A stretch of 64,000 nucleotides of DNA from Chitinophagales bacterium (GCA_017303415.1 JAFLBJ010000001.1:1550001-1614000); one strand, 5' to 3'. Shown: positions 45,250 through 54,786, counted from the stretch's first letter. A program made the numbers and translations. The notes: generated from the letters alone by a model not told the origin.

Positions 45250-45597
45250 CTACTTTTTTTTCTTTTTGGAAGCTTTGGCGATTTTATTGAATTGAAGGGC
45301 AAGTTCGATCCAATAGGCCAGTTTCTTTTTTGTATTCAGTGCCTCAATATCTACAAATACATAACCCTTCATCACTTTTCCGGTAAAATCCATCGGGGTG
45401 CAACCTTCTTTTTCCAATACCTCCTCGTAAACGGCGGGGTCCAGCCTGACCATTAGCCGTTCTGATTCTACCCCCACACACATTTTATCATTGACCATGA
45501 AGCAGAGGCCGCCAAACATTCTCTTTTCTTCAACCTGCTTGTGTGTAAGTGAAATTAATTCTCTGACCTGGTCAGCCAGTTTTGCATTGTATGCCAT
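45250..45597 (-). CDS. TfoX/Sxy N-terminal domain protein
   Basis: This 115-residue protein has the TfoX N-terminal signature: EEKRMFGGLCFMVNDKMCVGV, LMVRLDPAVYEEVLEKEGC, and FTGKVMKGYVFVD. In gamma-proteobacteria TfoX controls competence; standalone domains in Bacteroidota have no assigned role. It ends in a lysine-rich tail. It is convergent with the serine hydrolase, 15 bases apart. Confidence 0.93.
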   Translation of the reverse strand: MAYNAKLADQVRELISLTHKQVEEKRMFGGLCFMVNDKMCVGVESERLMVRLDPAVYEEVLEKEGCTPMDFTGKVMKGYVFVDIEALNTKKKLAYWIELALQFNKIAKASKKKKK

Positions 45598-45624
45598 GAT
45601 GAATGGTTATAGAAAAATTTGATC

Positions 45625-46350
45625 CTATACCCGCACGCCAAACAAATACCCAACCCCAGCCGATAATCCCATAGCGATAGTGCCCCATACCATGATCCGC
45701 AAAATGGCTTTACCAACTTTCGAACCACCGGTTTTTGCAGATACAGTGCCGAGGATGGCCAGAAAGATCACCGTAAAACCATAAAGAAAGTATTCCATAT
45801 TCACCAGTGGCGCTAAGAGTACGACCAGCATTGGTAGTAGTCCACCGGCTGTAAAGGATGCTCCGGAGGCCAGGGCTGCCTGAATAGGCTTTGCCTGGGT
45901 AACTTCATTTATACCCAATTCATCCCTGATATGGGCCGATAGGGCATCATGCTCCGTAAGCTCTTTCGCCACCAGATGAGCCGTTTCCCTTTTTAATCCA
46001 CGCTGCTGATAAATCTGAGTGAGTATTTCCAATTCCTCTTCCGGCATTTCCTTCAGTTCCTGTGCCTCTCTTTCAATATCGGCCTTCTCGGTATCTGTTT
46101 GTGAGCTTACCGATACATATTCTCCGGCCGCCATGGATAAGGCCCCGGCTACCAGTCCGGCCACCGTGGCCAGAACAATAGAATCCCGGCTGGCATTCGC
46201 TGCCGTTATCCCAATAGCGAGACTCGAAATGGAAATGATTCCATCATTGGCCCCCAATACTGCAGCCCGGAGCCAGTTACTCCGGTGGATATAGTGGGTA
46301 TCCAGATAATTGTCAATGGTGAGCTTACCTGGGTCTTTTGTAGTGTCCAT
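45625..46350 (-). CDS. VIT1/CCC1-family iron/manganese transporter
   Basis: This 241-residue membrane protein has the CCC1 motif GANDGIISISSLAIGI, the GALSMAAGEYVSVSSQ segment, and a soluble helical insert (TEKADIEREAQELKEMPEEELEIL) that binds metal at the membrane face. Two more helices follow. I start at the ATG at 46350, because the 52 extra residues from an upstream ATG overlap the esterase gene and lack family features. It probably moves Fe(II) or Mn(II) across the membrane. Confidence 0.92.
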   Translation of the reverse strand: MDTTKDPGKLTIDNYLDTHYIHRSNWLRAAVLGANDGIISISSLAIGITAANASRDSIVLATVAGLVAGALSMAAGEYVSVSSQTDTEKADIEREAQELKEMPEEELEILTQIYQQRGLKRETAHLVAKELTEHDALSAHIRDELGINEVTQAKPIQAALASGASFTAGGLLPMLVVLLAPLVNMEYFLYGFTVIFLAILGTVSAKTGGSKVGKAILRIMVWGTIAMGLSAGVGYLFGVRV

Positions 46351-46463
46351 ATAGATTGGGTTGTTGGTGCTCCCTGCTTTTCCTTGTATTGAATATAGGA
46401 TTTTAAAGCGGGAAACACCAACAAGACCCAAATTTGATTCTGTTATTTGTGCCTCAGCTCCAA

Positions 46464-47411
46464 TTAATGGGAGCCGGGTTTTAAAAAGCTGTTCACGTCC
46501 AGCCAATGAATAAAGGCATCAAACCATTTGTTGCTTGTTCTGTTGGGGTTTCCCAGGCCAAAACCATGTCCTCCATTTTGGTATAGGTGAAACTCAACCG
46601 GAATACCTGCTTTGTACCAGGATTGGATCAGCCCGGTTTGTCCGCCAAAAAGAAAGTCATCTGTAGCTATAACATTGAACATCGGAGGGGCAGTCTTAGG
46701 TACTTCCATTGGACCCATTCCTCCGTAGATCATGCCGATGAATGCCAGTTTCATGGTTTTTGAGTTCATTGTAGCGTGCATGGTGAGTCCTGATCCGGCT
46801 GAAAAACCGATCATGCCAATGCGGGAGGTATCCACACCCCATTCTTTGGATCTTTTCACGATCAGCGCGTAGGCCGCTTCAGCGTCTTCCAATTGGTTTG
46901 ACAAATCGATCTGCGGCGGTCTGGGTGCCGATACTGTTCTGGAAGAATCAGCAGGCGGGGGAGCAATGCGCGGGCGGTTCATCCAGGCACTGAAACTATC
47001 CAGCGAGGGTACGGTGGGGAAAAGTCGGTACTTCAATACAAAAGCGGTGATGCCTTTGTCGGCAAGCGCCTGCGCAACTTCCCAGCCTTCATTGCCCATG
47101 GAAAGCCATCTGAAGCCACCGCCCGGTGCAACAATCACTGTAGCGCCGTTGGCCTTGCCGGGTTTGGGAAGAAAAGGAGTAAGGGTGGCAACCGTGATGT
47201 TGCGTGCCATGGGATCGCCCCACTGGCGAAACCAGGATTCAGTAGCCGGTTGATTCTCAACTCCACCGGTACCCAACACTATGGCATTGGGTTCGGCAGG
47301 GGCGGCTAACGGATAAATGGTGCCATCCTGTGCAATAACTGTTGCAGAGAAGAGCGATAAGGCAGATCCAAAAAGAAAGGTCTTGGTAATTTTTTTGATG
47401 TTGCAGATCAT
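46464..47411 (-). CDS. exported alpha/beta hydrolase (esterase/xylan-esterase-like)
   Basis: This 315-residue secreted hydrolase has a signal peptide to about residue 27 (ATVIAQ). It has the oxyanion motif APGGGFRWLS, nucleophile elbow GFSAGSG near residue 202, and catalytic His in NGGHGFGLG. The overall look is that of BD-FAE / acetyl-esterase-like enzymes acting on plant polysaccharides. The substrate is inferred from family resemblance only. Confidence 0.88.
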   Translation of the reverse strand: MICNIKKITKTFLFGSALSLFSATVIAQDGTIYPLAAPAEPNAIVLGTGGVENQPATESWFRQWGDPMARNITVATLTPFLPKPGKANGATVIVAPGGGFRWLSMGNEGWEVAQALADKGITAFVLKYRLFPTVPSLDSFSAWMNRPRIAPPPADSSRTVSAPRPPQIDLSNQLEDAEAAYALIVKRSKEWGVDTSRIGMIGFSAGSGLTMHATMNSKTMKLAFIGMIYGGMGPMEVPKTAPPMFNVIATDDFLFGGQTGLIQSWYKAGIPVEFHLYQNGGHGFGLGNPNRTSNKWFDAFIHWLDVNSFLKPGSH

Positions 47412-47590
47412 ACAGCAGAGGTTTAAAATTTACATAAAACAGCATCTGTTTGTGCAACAAAATTTTGCTTCCAACAAAATGGTTGCCAATGAGTTGCACG
47501 CGTTATGCCGCATCGGAATAAATATACGTAAACTCTCTGCTTTTTTAATATTTTCTGCAATTCGGGGTTTCCGGAGGTCCCTTTTTTAAG

Positions 47591-48094
47591 TTAACGCAAC
47601 CGTCCTGTAGCCCTTAGGGTAGCGATCAGAAGATCATCGTTTCGCTTATCAAGCAGTAGAAGGTCGGTACTCCCGACCACCATCGGGAAGTCAATTTTCA
47701 ATTCCTGGTTATTGGGGCCCAACGGGGTGATCGTAGCATGGCCAAAGGGGATATAACTGAGGTAACCGGGCTGAAATTTTCCTACATAAACCAGTTCCTT
47801 ATCCACGGTCACCGCAAAGGCTTTATCCGCCCCATAGGAGGCGATTCTTGACTGGATATCCTTCTTTAAGGTGAATGTATAGGTGGATTGGGTATAAAAG
47901 GAAATATCCTTATCCGCCACCAGCGGGGAGTTTTCCAGCACGGGATTGGTAATTACCACGGTCGCGGGACTGGTGGAGGTATTCGTAGAGGAGCTATAGG
48001 ATGACAAGAGGTAGATCTCCACCCTTGAGCCATGGTCCTTGGTACAGCCGGCCATTGAAAGCAGGATCAGGACATAAAAAAGAATTTTTCGCAT
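47591..48094 (-). CDS. lipoprotein of unknown function
   Basis: This has 167 residues from the ATG at 48094, which gives lipobox MAGC (C16); an upstream ATG adds 12 residues that would bury it. The mature part has a Ser/Thr-rich linker, then a beta-rich region without a recognised domain. It is downstream of a small membrane protein gene on the same strand. Confidence 0.65.
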   Translation of the reverse strand: MRKILFYVLILLSMAGCTKDHGSRVEIYLLSSYSSSTNTSTSPATVVITNPVLENSPLVADKDISFYTQSTYTFTLKKDIQSRIASYGADKAFAVTVDKELVYVGKFQPGYLSYIPFGHATITPLGPNNQELKIDFPMVVGSTDLLLLDKRNDDLLIATLRATGRLR

Positions 48095-48190
48095 AGGCCG
48101 TTTTTTGATCTGACAATCGATTTGCCCCAACCGTTGCGCTGGTCTTGTATTTTTCAGTACAAATCTTTGGCCGGCAATAGAAAGGACAAT

Positions 48191-48814
48191 TTACCTGATT
48201 TGGGGATTTTCTGTCCTGTACATTTTAAAACAGATACAACAGATCCAGGCGAGGAAGCTGCCAAACGTGATCTTTTGCACCAGCGGCAGGTAGGAAATAT
48301 AGGCTTCGTTATAGTACAGGAAGTTATTGGCTATGACCAATAAAATATTGAGGATACCAAAAAGGAGGAGGGTCTTCCATCCATTTTTGTAAAGACCGGC
48401 AAAGGTTCCCACGGTGGCTATCAGTCCCAGCAAGGAGGCCAGGTTGGTGATCAGGTCATGGTCAATACGGGTAAACAGCAAAAGCCCAATACCCATAGCC
48501 AACAGGCCGCTCACCCGGATCATGGTTTTAGTGTAACGGTGAAGGGTAGTGTATCCTGGGAAAATCCACCAGAAATAAACCAAGGTGAAACAAAGGACAA
48601 GCATGGCTACCCAGGCCACAGGCTGGGCGCTATTGGGTTGCCCATTAATGGCCTTTCCATCCAACAGGTTACACCAGTAATTATTGGCCCAACTAAATCC
48701 CTTGGCATGGCGGTTGAAGGCCGAGCCGCCTGGATAGTAAAGGGTAGCTAAAAAATACAGGGAGGCAAACAACAGGCTGCCCCAGATAGGAAGAAGAGAC
48801 CGATACTTTTTTAT
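48191..48814 (-). CDS. DUF998-like membrane protein with non-ATG start
   Basis: About 207 residues with six hydrophobic helices. The segment FLATLYYPGGSAFNRHAKGFSW followed by NYWCNLL resembles DUF998-type membrane proteins; the assignment is tentative. No ATG precedes the first helix. The upstream frame reads I-K-K-Y-R-S-L-L-P-I-W-G from an ATA at 48814, which looks like a normal N-terminus with ATA in place of ATG. A TTG at 48772 is the other option. The stop in frame lies at 48824-48826. Confidence 0.65.
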   Translation of the reverse strand: MKKYRSLLPIWGSLLFASLYFLATLYYPGGSAFNRHAKGFSWANNYWCNLLDGKAINGQPNSAQPVAWVAMLVLCFTLVYFWWIFPGYTTLHRYTKTMIRVSGLLAMGIGLLLFTRIDHDLITNLASLLGLIATVGTFAGLYKNGWKTLLLFGILNILLVIANNFLYYNEAYISYLPLVQKITFGSFLAWICCICFKMYRTENPQIR

Positions 48815-48852
48815 GAAGATTGTTTATTTGACGATTGGATGATCCCACTAAG

Positions 48853-49608
48853 TTAATAGGTCCTTACGCAATTAATGGTGCCCCTTAAAGTTGAGTTCGT
48901 GGGGGGATAGAAGGATACCCAGGGGCCGGTTACCGCGGTATTGCTGAAGGTTGGATACCCGGAAAATGTTCTAACCGGGTTTCCCAGATCGTACATATAA
49001 TGTGTATTGGTGCGTACCGTGTCGGTTTCGGGAACACAATTTCCTTTCAGGAAAAAGGTATCGATAGAGACTTTTGCCAGGAAGTTAACAGGTTCACTTC
49101 GAATGGCTGTCCCAACCTTTACAAAGCAAATGTTACCATTCAGGTCGCCACTAAAGGTCCCTCCATAACACATGACCAGTTGGGTAGAATTTTCATGGAT
49201 AACCAATGCTTTGGCATTTGGATGCCCGGTAATGGACAGGTTGGATATTTGCGCATCTGACCCGTCGGCGTTCGCCGATAATGTCATGGAAGATAAAGTT
49301 CCGGTAAAATTCAGATTCACTATAGGCTGACCGGCCGTAACTGTCTGGGAGGTGGATAACGTGTCTTTTACATTATCAATTGCCAAATAACCTTTGATCA
49401 GGTTATCTCCGTTATTGATTTTTATAACGATCGTTCCAACAGACCCAATAATGACACCTTTGTAAACCCCCAAACTGGTATTGTTATACTGCGGTTTGGT
49501 TTCAGGTACGGAAGCGAATCCATCCGGCACTTCTTTTTGACCTGATTTTTTGCATGCATGGAAAAGAAGGGAAGCGGACAGGATTACCAGTAGGCTGTAT
49601 TTAAACAT
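48853..49608 (-). CDS. lipoprotein of unknown function
   Basis: This 251-residue protein has lipobox FHAC (C19). The mature protein is beta-rich with regularly spaced GVYKG/GTIVIKINNGDN and FTGTLSSMTLSANADG segments, suggesting a lipocalin-like or beta-sandwich fold. Two cysteines near the end (GNCVPETD and INCVRTY) may form a disulfide. No named family is recognised. Confidence 0.65.
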   Translation of the reverse strand: MFKYSLLVILSASLLFHACKKSGQKEVPDGFASVPETKPQYNNTSLGVYKGVIIGSVGTIVIKINNGDNLIKGYLAIDNVKDTLSTSQTVTAGQPIVNLNFTGTLSSMTLSANADGSDAQISNLSITGHPNAKALVIHENSTQLVMCYGGTFSGDLNGNICFVKVGTAIRSEPVNFLAKVSIDTFFLKGNCVPETDTVRTNTHYMYDLGNPVRTFSGYPTFSNTAVTGPWVSFYPPTNSTLRGTINCVRTY

Positions 49609-49691
49609 AAAAAGGGTCGATGTTAAGTTTAGGAAACCTGGTGCATCATGTACAATGGTAACTGGATGATGAAATTAGCTTTTTTAATTGA

Positions 49692-50120
49692 TCATTCTTT
49701 GTTTTTCACTTGTCTTATTTCACTGATCTGTACGATCGGCTGTATATTGGTATAATTTTTAATATCACTCATAACCGCCTCCCTGTTTTGCGCGATTGCT
49801 ATGTTGTATTCATCTATACTTGTTATAAAGAAATATCCAACTGCCAGGAATGTTGGTTTTTCGGAGGAAGACCGCCCCAAAATGCCTTTGTCAATTTCAT
49901 AGAATTTGAGGTTTTCGCCTAAAAACCCAGCCATCATCGGCATATGTTTTTGTTCATAATAGTTCATGTCAAAGGTTTTGCCTTCCCCGTCCGGGTAAAG
50001 GATGGTTACCTTATACATTCCACTTTTGGAGGTAGGGGATAGGGCCATTTGGTTTGTTTTGCAGCTAGTTAAACTGGCAAGTAAAAAAAGAACCGGTACT
50101 ATGATGGGTTTGATGATCAT
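49692..50120 (-). CDS. EthD-domain lipoprotein
   Basis: This 142-residue protein has lipobox LTSC (C20). The mature part is an EthD ferredoxin-like domain: YKVTILYPDGEGKTFDMNYYEQKHMPMM. An NYTNIQPIVQISEI C-terminus follows, the segment conserved in EthD dimers. EthD proteins assist ring-oxidising cytochromes in some actinomycetes; exported lipoprotein forms have no assigned role. Confidence 0.85.
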   Translation of the reverse strand: MIIKPIIVPVLFLLASLTSCKTNQMALSPTSKSGMYKVTILYPDGEGKTFDMNYYEQKHMPMMAGFLGENLKFYEIDKGILGRSSSEKPTFLAVGYFFITSIDEYNIAIAQNREAVMSDIKNYTNIQPIVQISEIRQVKNKE

Positions 50121-50162
50121 TTTAGTTGGGTTTATATTTCTAATTATATTGTTAAGGAGAAA

Positions 50163-50705
50163 TTATTTTAGTAGATCAAATAGGTATTTTTCGGGTTTTA
50201 AGGGGTCGAAATAGAGAGTGACCTTTTTGTTGATGACGTAATACTTAAGGGTTGTAGGATCGAATGGGAAGGATTGACTTACAAATTTGCAAGCGGCACC
50301 TTTTATAGTACAGGTGTAGATTAAATAGGATTGTACCAAGGTTTCGGAATTCTTACTGGCAAAGGAGGATAACGGCGACGAGGAAAGTAGTTTAAAGGGA
50401 ATGAGGTTTGGATCGTCAACCTGGTGCGAGTAAGTGCCGCTTTTAAATTCGCATTTGTCAAAGTCCAGGTCCACTTTCTCCGCCGTTGATTTAAAAGCCA
50501 CAAATTCGTGTGTGACCGCTTGGTTAAGGATATGTTGGGTTCTCTTAAAAGATATGAGGATAAGACGGGCACCTAACAACATCATGAAAATAAAAACCAG
50601 GTACCATAGAATAGGAGAGGGAATAGTATTTCCGGTATAACGGCTGAAAAATAGGGCACCGAGAATGCCGAAAAGAATCAAAAGTAAGCCAATGAGGGTC
50701 TTCAT
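50163..50705 (-). CDS. membrane protein, DUF3592-like
   Basis: This 180-residue protein has two N-terminal hydrophobic helices (4-21 and 30-53) and a soluble C-terminal domain with YLIYTCTIKG and KVTLYFDPLKPEKYLFDL. The last motif (YYVINKKVTLYFDPLKPEKY) resembles DUF3592 proteins. The function is unknown. Confidence 0.6.
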   Translation of the reverse strand: MKTLIGLLLILFGILGALFFSRYTGNTIPSPILWYLVFIFMMLLGARLILISFKRTQHILNQAVTHEFVAFKSTAEKVDLDFDKCEFKSGTYSHQVDDPNLIPFKLLSSSPLSSFASKNSETLVQSYLIYTCTIKGAACKFVSQSFPFDPTTLKYYVINKKVTLYFDPLKPEKYLFDLLK

Positions 50706-50720
50706 TTTATACAGATATCT

Positions 50721-51044
50721 TTACTTTAAATTCCTCTTTGAACTCCCTTCCCTGTTAGCGGATTTTTTTGTCATTCGATATCTTTCAGGCTTAGTTCCCG
50801 TTCGTTCTATTATTCTTCTGGCTTCCAGATCAAGTTTTACCGTTTCACCATACCATTGAACCCCACCTTCAAAACTGTCTTTTACATTTTGATATAATTT
50901 TTCCATAAGTTCAGTATGGGTCAGCTCCGTATTTTTTAAAATGGATAGAATGTTCTCTTTAATAACGTTATATTTTTCTAATGAAATGCGCTTGTTTGTT
51001 TTCCGTGGTTGAGGATGTAGGGTTTGAATTTGTTCACCTTTCAT
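50721..51044 (-). CDS. DUF6958-like small protein
   Basis: This 107-residue protein starts GEQIQTLHPQPRKTNKRISLEKYNVIKENIL. The core LTHTELMEKLYQNVKDSFEGG, then VQWYGETVKLDLEARRIIERT, looks like a winged-helix-type nucleic-acid-associated fold. It matches the conserved DUF6958 pattern as far as I can recall it. It ends in a basic tail. Confidence 0.7.
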   Translation of the reverse strand: MKGEQIQTLHPQPRKTNKRISLEKYNVIKENILSILKNTELTHTELMEKLYQNVKDSFEGGVQWYGETVKLDLEARRIIERTGTKPERYRMTKKSANREGSSKRNLK

Positions 51045-51121
51045 TTTACTATTATTATACTTAGTTTGGAATTCTTGATTTCCCGGATAAATAGGTCAAG
51101 TAATTTTTTGGCATTACCACA

Positions 51122-51805
51122 TTATTCTGCCATCAACAATTGTTCAAAAAAGGCGCCTATTTTATTTGTTTTGTCCACGAAGTGAAGTTCCAGCATCCAA
51201 TGTCTTTTATTTCCATTTTTATCCAATAGAAGGATGTCTTTATGATTGTCAGGATGCACATCTAAGCACAGATCGTTTGGGTCATCAGGTTGTTCATGCG
51301 GGAATTGGCCCACAATATGACCCGCTATGGCATTCCCAAATTCATAGCCATAGCTTTTAGTTAGGGCAGTAACGTAATTAAAAAATTCGGCACCAGTAAG
51401 GGTGTTTTGTTTAAAATACCAGGCATTGGCTACCTGCCAGGCTTCCTCTGCATCTTTCTTTATTTTAAGTTTTAAGGGGTCGTTACCCAAAACATAGGTT
51501 CTTCCGAGGTCAGCTTCCCAACCGTCAAATACCGGATGGAAATCAAAAAAAAGTATATCATCTTCTTGAATAATCAAGTCTGGAGGGTCTGCAATATATG
51601 GTTGTAGCGTATTAATACCGGTTCTAACAATTTTTTTACCCCAATGGTTTTCTACCCCAAATTCTTCTTTGGCGATTAGTACAATTTCATCGCAAAGCTC
51701 TTTTTCCGATTTTCCAGGAATTATTAAGCCCCTTTCTTCAACGGTTTGAAATAATAGTTTTGCCTTTTGTTCTGAAAGGATAAGATTTTGTAGTGCTTCG
51801 CTCAT
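51122..51805 (-). CDS. M24-family metallopeptidase-like protein
   Basis: This 227-residue 'pita-bread' fold protein has DILFFDFHPVFDGWEADLGRTYVLG, where the paired Asp residues would bind metal. GHIVGQFPHEQP and the C-terminal HWMLELHFVD correspond to the usual His/Glu ligand segments. The N-terminal creatinase-like half is absent, so it is a single-domain version. Metal ligands look partly altered, so activity is uncertain. Confidence 0.75.
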   Translation of the reverse strand: MSEALQNLILSEQKAKLLFQTVEERGLIIPGKSEKELCDEIVLIAKEEFGVENHWGKKIVRTGINTLQPYIADPPDLIIQEDDILFFDFHPVFDGWEADLGRTYVLGNDPLKLKIKKDAEEAWQVANAWYFKQNTLTGAEFFNYVTALTKSYGYEFGNAIAGHIVGQFPHEQPDDPNDLCLDVHPDNHKDILLLDKNGNKRHWMLELHFVDKTNKIGAFFEQLLMAE

Positions 51806-51901
51806 GTATATTTGTTTTTGGGGGTAAAAGGTTATTTGTTATCTGTGTCCGATGAGATGGATGCAATGCAAAGCCTGGTAATATCGATTCGGTATCTTTA
51901 T

Positions 51902-52432
51902 CTATATTGGATTTTTATAATCCCTTAGGATTGCTTTAGAGCCAGCAAAGCTCAAGAGGATATATTGTGTTCTGACACGATGTTTCTTTAATGTTTTTTT
52001 AGCGGATAAAAACGATTGATTGTCGAGACGTATAAAGATGTCAGGTTTCATATCTCCATCAAAGTCAGCAACAGTAAATTGTGCAAGCGCTTCGATTGGG
52101 TCATAATATAATCCGTTTGGATCAGGTAATGAGAAAATCGGGAAGTCAGACTGAATATATCGAAAGTCTTTTGTCCTATTGTCATTGCTTAGAACAACTT
52201 TCAGGTAGTAGTATAAGTGTGCTCCACCGGTCCCAACGAAATATACCTCGTCAGTGGTTCCATCTAAGTCAAGATCCCAATTGCAAGAATAATTGTGTGT
52301 TTGGTTTATTGAATCATACTTGTATGTGATTGTATAACTATTTTGTAAATAGGTTTTGGTAAATGAATTACTTTGGCAATAGCATAAGCCAGCCTCAGAA
52401 AATAGCAGAAATAATAGTAGTATGATTTTCAC
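51902..52432 (-). CDS. exported protein with FG-GAP/VCBS-like repeats
   Basis: This 176-residue protein has a signal peptide to about residue 19. It contains DLDLDGTTDEVYFVGTGG and VADFDGDMKPDIFIRL, both with the DxDxDGxxD calcium-loop pattern of FG-GAP/VCBS modules. It is too short for a full propeller; only two or three blades fit. The role is unknown. Confidence 0.65.
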   Translation of the reverse strand: MKIILLLFLLFSEAGLCYCQSNSFTKTYLQNSYTITYKYDSINQTHNYSCNWDLDLDGTTDEVYFVGTGGAHLYYYLKVVLSNDNRTKDFRYIQSDFPIFSLPDPNGLYYDPIEALAQFTVADFDGDMKPDIFIRLDNQSFLSAKKTLKKHRVRTQYILLSFAGSKAILRDYKNPI

Positions 52433-52701
52433 TATAATGATTGTATGTGAAGGACTTTAAACTGGTTGGATGACTCCAAAATCATCGCAGTTAATTAACC
52501 TGTTGTAGGGTCTAATCCCGGAGTGCCCGATAAATAGATATAGTTATCGATTATCATAGCTTAGGGGAATGTCTCTCACATCCTTGCAACTTTCTTAGTA
52601 TTAAAATTGTTTCTAGTCATAATAAGAGTATTGTAAGCGTTGAATCGTCAGACGGGGTTTCATACAAGGTTTGCGGCAAACTTTTTGCTAGCAGGTCGTT
52701 G

Positions 52702-53865
52702 TTATCTTACTTTTACTGATCTTCCTTTCTTTGCAGATAACCTTGCGGCGTCAAGTATTTCCATAACAATCATATTGTTTTCAAGAGAGGAACAATCATA
52801 CTCTGGCATAGAAAGTTCTTTATTAATAACTGCAGCAAAGTACGTAAATGGGTCATTATAAGGAGGGCTGAGTTCATCTAATCTTTTTTTGGATTCTTGA
52901 AATCCATCATAACCCTTTGATATACGTATCCTAAGATCATTTCTGCTATCAGCATATATAACACCTGTCTTTCCATATACTTCCATGTCTTTTCTTCCTA
53001 TTGGCCAATTCCAGGATGCTTGTATTGTGACTTTTGCGTTTTTATATGTCAAAATTATGGTTGATTCGTCGTCTACCTCAGGGTTATTTTCTTTTTGCAA
53101 TTGCTGCGTCACTGCCATTACTGCTATGGGTTTTTCGCCATTCATCATCCATGTGGCAATATTTGCCCCATAACATCCGAAATCCATTATTGCCCCGCCT
53201 CCGTTTTTAACAGGATCAGTTAACCAGTCAAAAAACTCCTTATTCACACCTATCTTCAGAGGTCCCTTATGTCCGTCCCGTATTATAAGTTGACTCAAAC
53301 TGCCAATACTATCATTTTTCAATAATTCCTTAGCAGCATGCAGGGTTGGATACCAGGTGGTTTCGTAGTTTGTCAGGAGTTGAATGCCATATCGTTTCGC
53401 GAGCGCTTCCATTTTTCTTGCATGATCTAAACTCACTGCCAATGGTTTTTCAACCATCACATGAATGCCCAAAGGCGCAAATTTTTCTACCACTTCTAGA
53501 TGTTCATAAATGGAACCAAACGCAAGGACAGCTTCAGGCTTAGAATGCCGGATAAGTTCGTCCATGGAGGCATATACAATATCCATGGATATACCATATT
53601 GTTGTGTATATTTTTTTGCTAACTCCATGTTGCTTTCCACAATACCAACGATCACAACCTTGTCGTCTTTTGGTCTTCCCAAAATCCAATGAACATGGGT
53701 ATGTGTCAAACCTATCACCCCAACTTTCAGTGGTTTATTAGCAGCATTAGAAGTTGATGCCATAAAACACATCAGTACAAGTAATGGAATTAAGGAACAT
53801 CTAGTCAACTTGTTCCTTTTCTTGCTCCAAAAGAGTAGGAGATAAATCATACTAAAAACTCTCAT
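52702..53865 (-). CDS. exported Gfo/Idh/MocA-family oxidoreductase
   Basis: This 387-residue protein is an NAD(P)-dependent sugar or inositol dehydrogenase by family. The Rossmann core starts VGVIGLTHTHVHWILG, then the diagnostic EKPLAVS with catalytic-region lysine. The substrate domain contains GGAIMDFGCYGANIATWMM. A basic then hydrophobic N-terminus (to about 41) reads as a signal peptide, as in glycosidase-like members acting in the periplasm. It is the last non-cassette gene before the array. Confidence 0.88.
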   Translation of the reverse strand: MRVFSMIYLLLFWSKKRNKLTRCSLIPLLVLMCFMASTSNAANKPLKVGVIGLTHTHVHWILGRPKDDKVVIVGIVESNMELAKKYTQQYGISMDIVYASMDELIRHSKPEAVLAFGSIYEHLEVVEKFAPLGIHVMVEKPLAVSLDHARKMEALAKRYGIQLLTNYETTWYPTLHAAKELLKNDSIGSLSQLIIRDGHKGPLKIGVNKEFFDWLTDPVKNGGGAIMDFGCYGANIATWMMNGEKPIAVMAVTQQLQKENNPEVDDESTIILTYKNAKVTIQASWNWPIGRKDMEVYGKTGVIYADSRNDLRIRISKGYDGFQESKKRLDELSPPYNDPFTYFAAVINKELSMPEYDCSSLENNMIVMEILDAARLSAKKGRSVKVR

Positions 53866-53914
53866 GTGTTTGGCATTTAGGTTGTCTTTTTATAGCTGCT
53901 AATTCACAAAGCTT

Positions 53915-53976
53915 GTTAACTGTCACGGCTTTCAGATGTATTCTTCAGCCCATATATCAGAAAACCGCCTGTTAGC
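53915..53976 (-). repeat. attC-like site 1 (short, 62 bp), left end of array
   Basis: GTTAAC, spacer, GGCTTTC ... GAAAACC, spacer, GTTAGC. The arms pair and the loop is short, unlike the long sites to its right. The gene-proximal end (GTTAGCAGCATACCC) resembles the inverse of the cassette's other end (GGGTTGCTGATAAC). Confidence 0.6.
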
Positions 53977-53987
53977 AGCATACCCAA

Positions 53988-54776
53988 CTACTCATCGTTG
54001 TCTGACAATGCTAAGATACCGTAGTCAATTAGCTTGTACTTTGGAAATGTTTTTTTAAGATTTGCGTCAATCTTCTTTATTAATGATTGTGGCCCAAATT
54101 CATTTGCTGGTTCTTTTAAGTTGAAGTAATATGTCGGCGAACTCCAACCAGCATATTCTTGCCTTGTAAAATTAATCACTTTATCAGCAAGCTTTGCTTT
54201 AGTCTCATAACAGTGAACTTGAGCAGGGGAAACCTCTTTTAATTCCCAATCTTGAATAAGTGTCAATGGAATTGTCGCATAAATATTTTGTTCATTGTCA
54301 GTAGTGATGGCAAACTGAACACACCAGCTTTTTTTGTCGTTAGTTTCTCTTTTAATGTTCCTGTCGGAAAGTTTTGAAATACTCTCGTCGAGAAGAGTTT
54401 CAAAGTCGTAACCTAGTTTTACAACTTCACCGTCTAACCAATGCTGCCATTCATAAAGGTTTGTGTCGTTTTGATTGTCAATATTAAGCAACCAAAAATC
54501 TTCTCCACCATTGTCGCCAATTAAGATGAACGACTTTTTTAGTTCATCTGGCAAATAATTAGTGCGCTCAACGAAGTCAATTTCTCTTGTGAAAAGTCCA
54601 AATACAAAATCTTGTCTAACACCGAATATTTTTAGAAACTCTCGAAAATAAGTCGGAAATTTATTTCCAATTTTTTGCTCAATATCTGTCACCTCGGTTT
54701 CTGTCAAACCGTGATAGAAAACCTTGTCCCTAAAAGGCTCTATTTGTCGTTTTATGTCTATATAGAGTTTGTCCAT
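53988..54776 (-). CDS. SMI1/KNR4-like protein in cassette 1
   Basis: This 262-residue protein has an N-terminal SMI1/KNR4-type domain (about 15-125): HGLTETEVTDIEQKIGNKFPTYFREFLKIFG, then FILIGDNGGEDFWLLNID. Families of this fold include many immunity proteins that neutralise polymorphic toxins. The C-terminal half (about 140-262) is a separate beta-rich region with no recognised family. No toxin gene is adjacent, so an orphan immunity role is only a possibility. Confidence 0.8.
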   Translation of the reverse strand: MDKLYIDIKRQIEPFRDKVFYHGLTETEVTDIEQKIGNKFPTYFREFLKIFGVRQDFVFGLFTREIDFVERTNYLPDELKKSFILIGDNGGEDFWLLNIDNQNDTNLYEWQHWLDGEVVKLGYDFETLLDESISKLSDRNIKRETNDKKSWCVQFAITTDNEQNIYATIPLTLIQDWELKEVSPAQVHCYETKAKLADKVINFTRQEYAGWSSPTYYFNLKEPANEFGPQSLIKKIDANLKKTFPKYKLIDYGILALSDNDE

Positions 54777-54786
54777 TTGGGTTGCT

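Noticed and set aside
47453..47497. GTGCAAC ... GTTGCAC with a following GTTATGC as a short attC-like site
   Set aside because: The internal boxes do not pair, the neighbouring genes are not cassette-like, and the orientation rule fails.
52433..52701. attC-like site or small gene between the FG-GAP protein and the oxidoreductase
   Set aside because: No paired boxes and no ORF with family features; plain AT-rich spacer.
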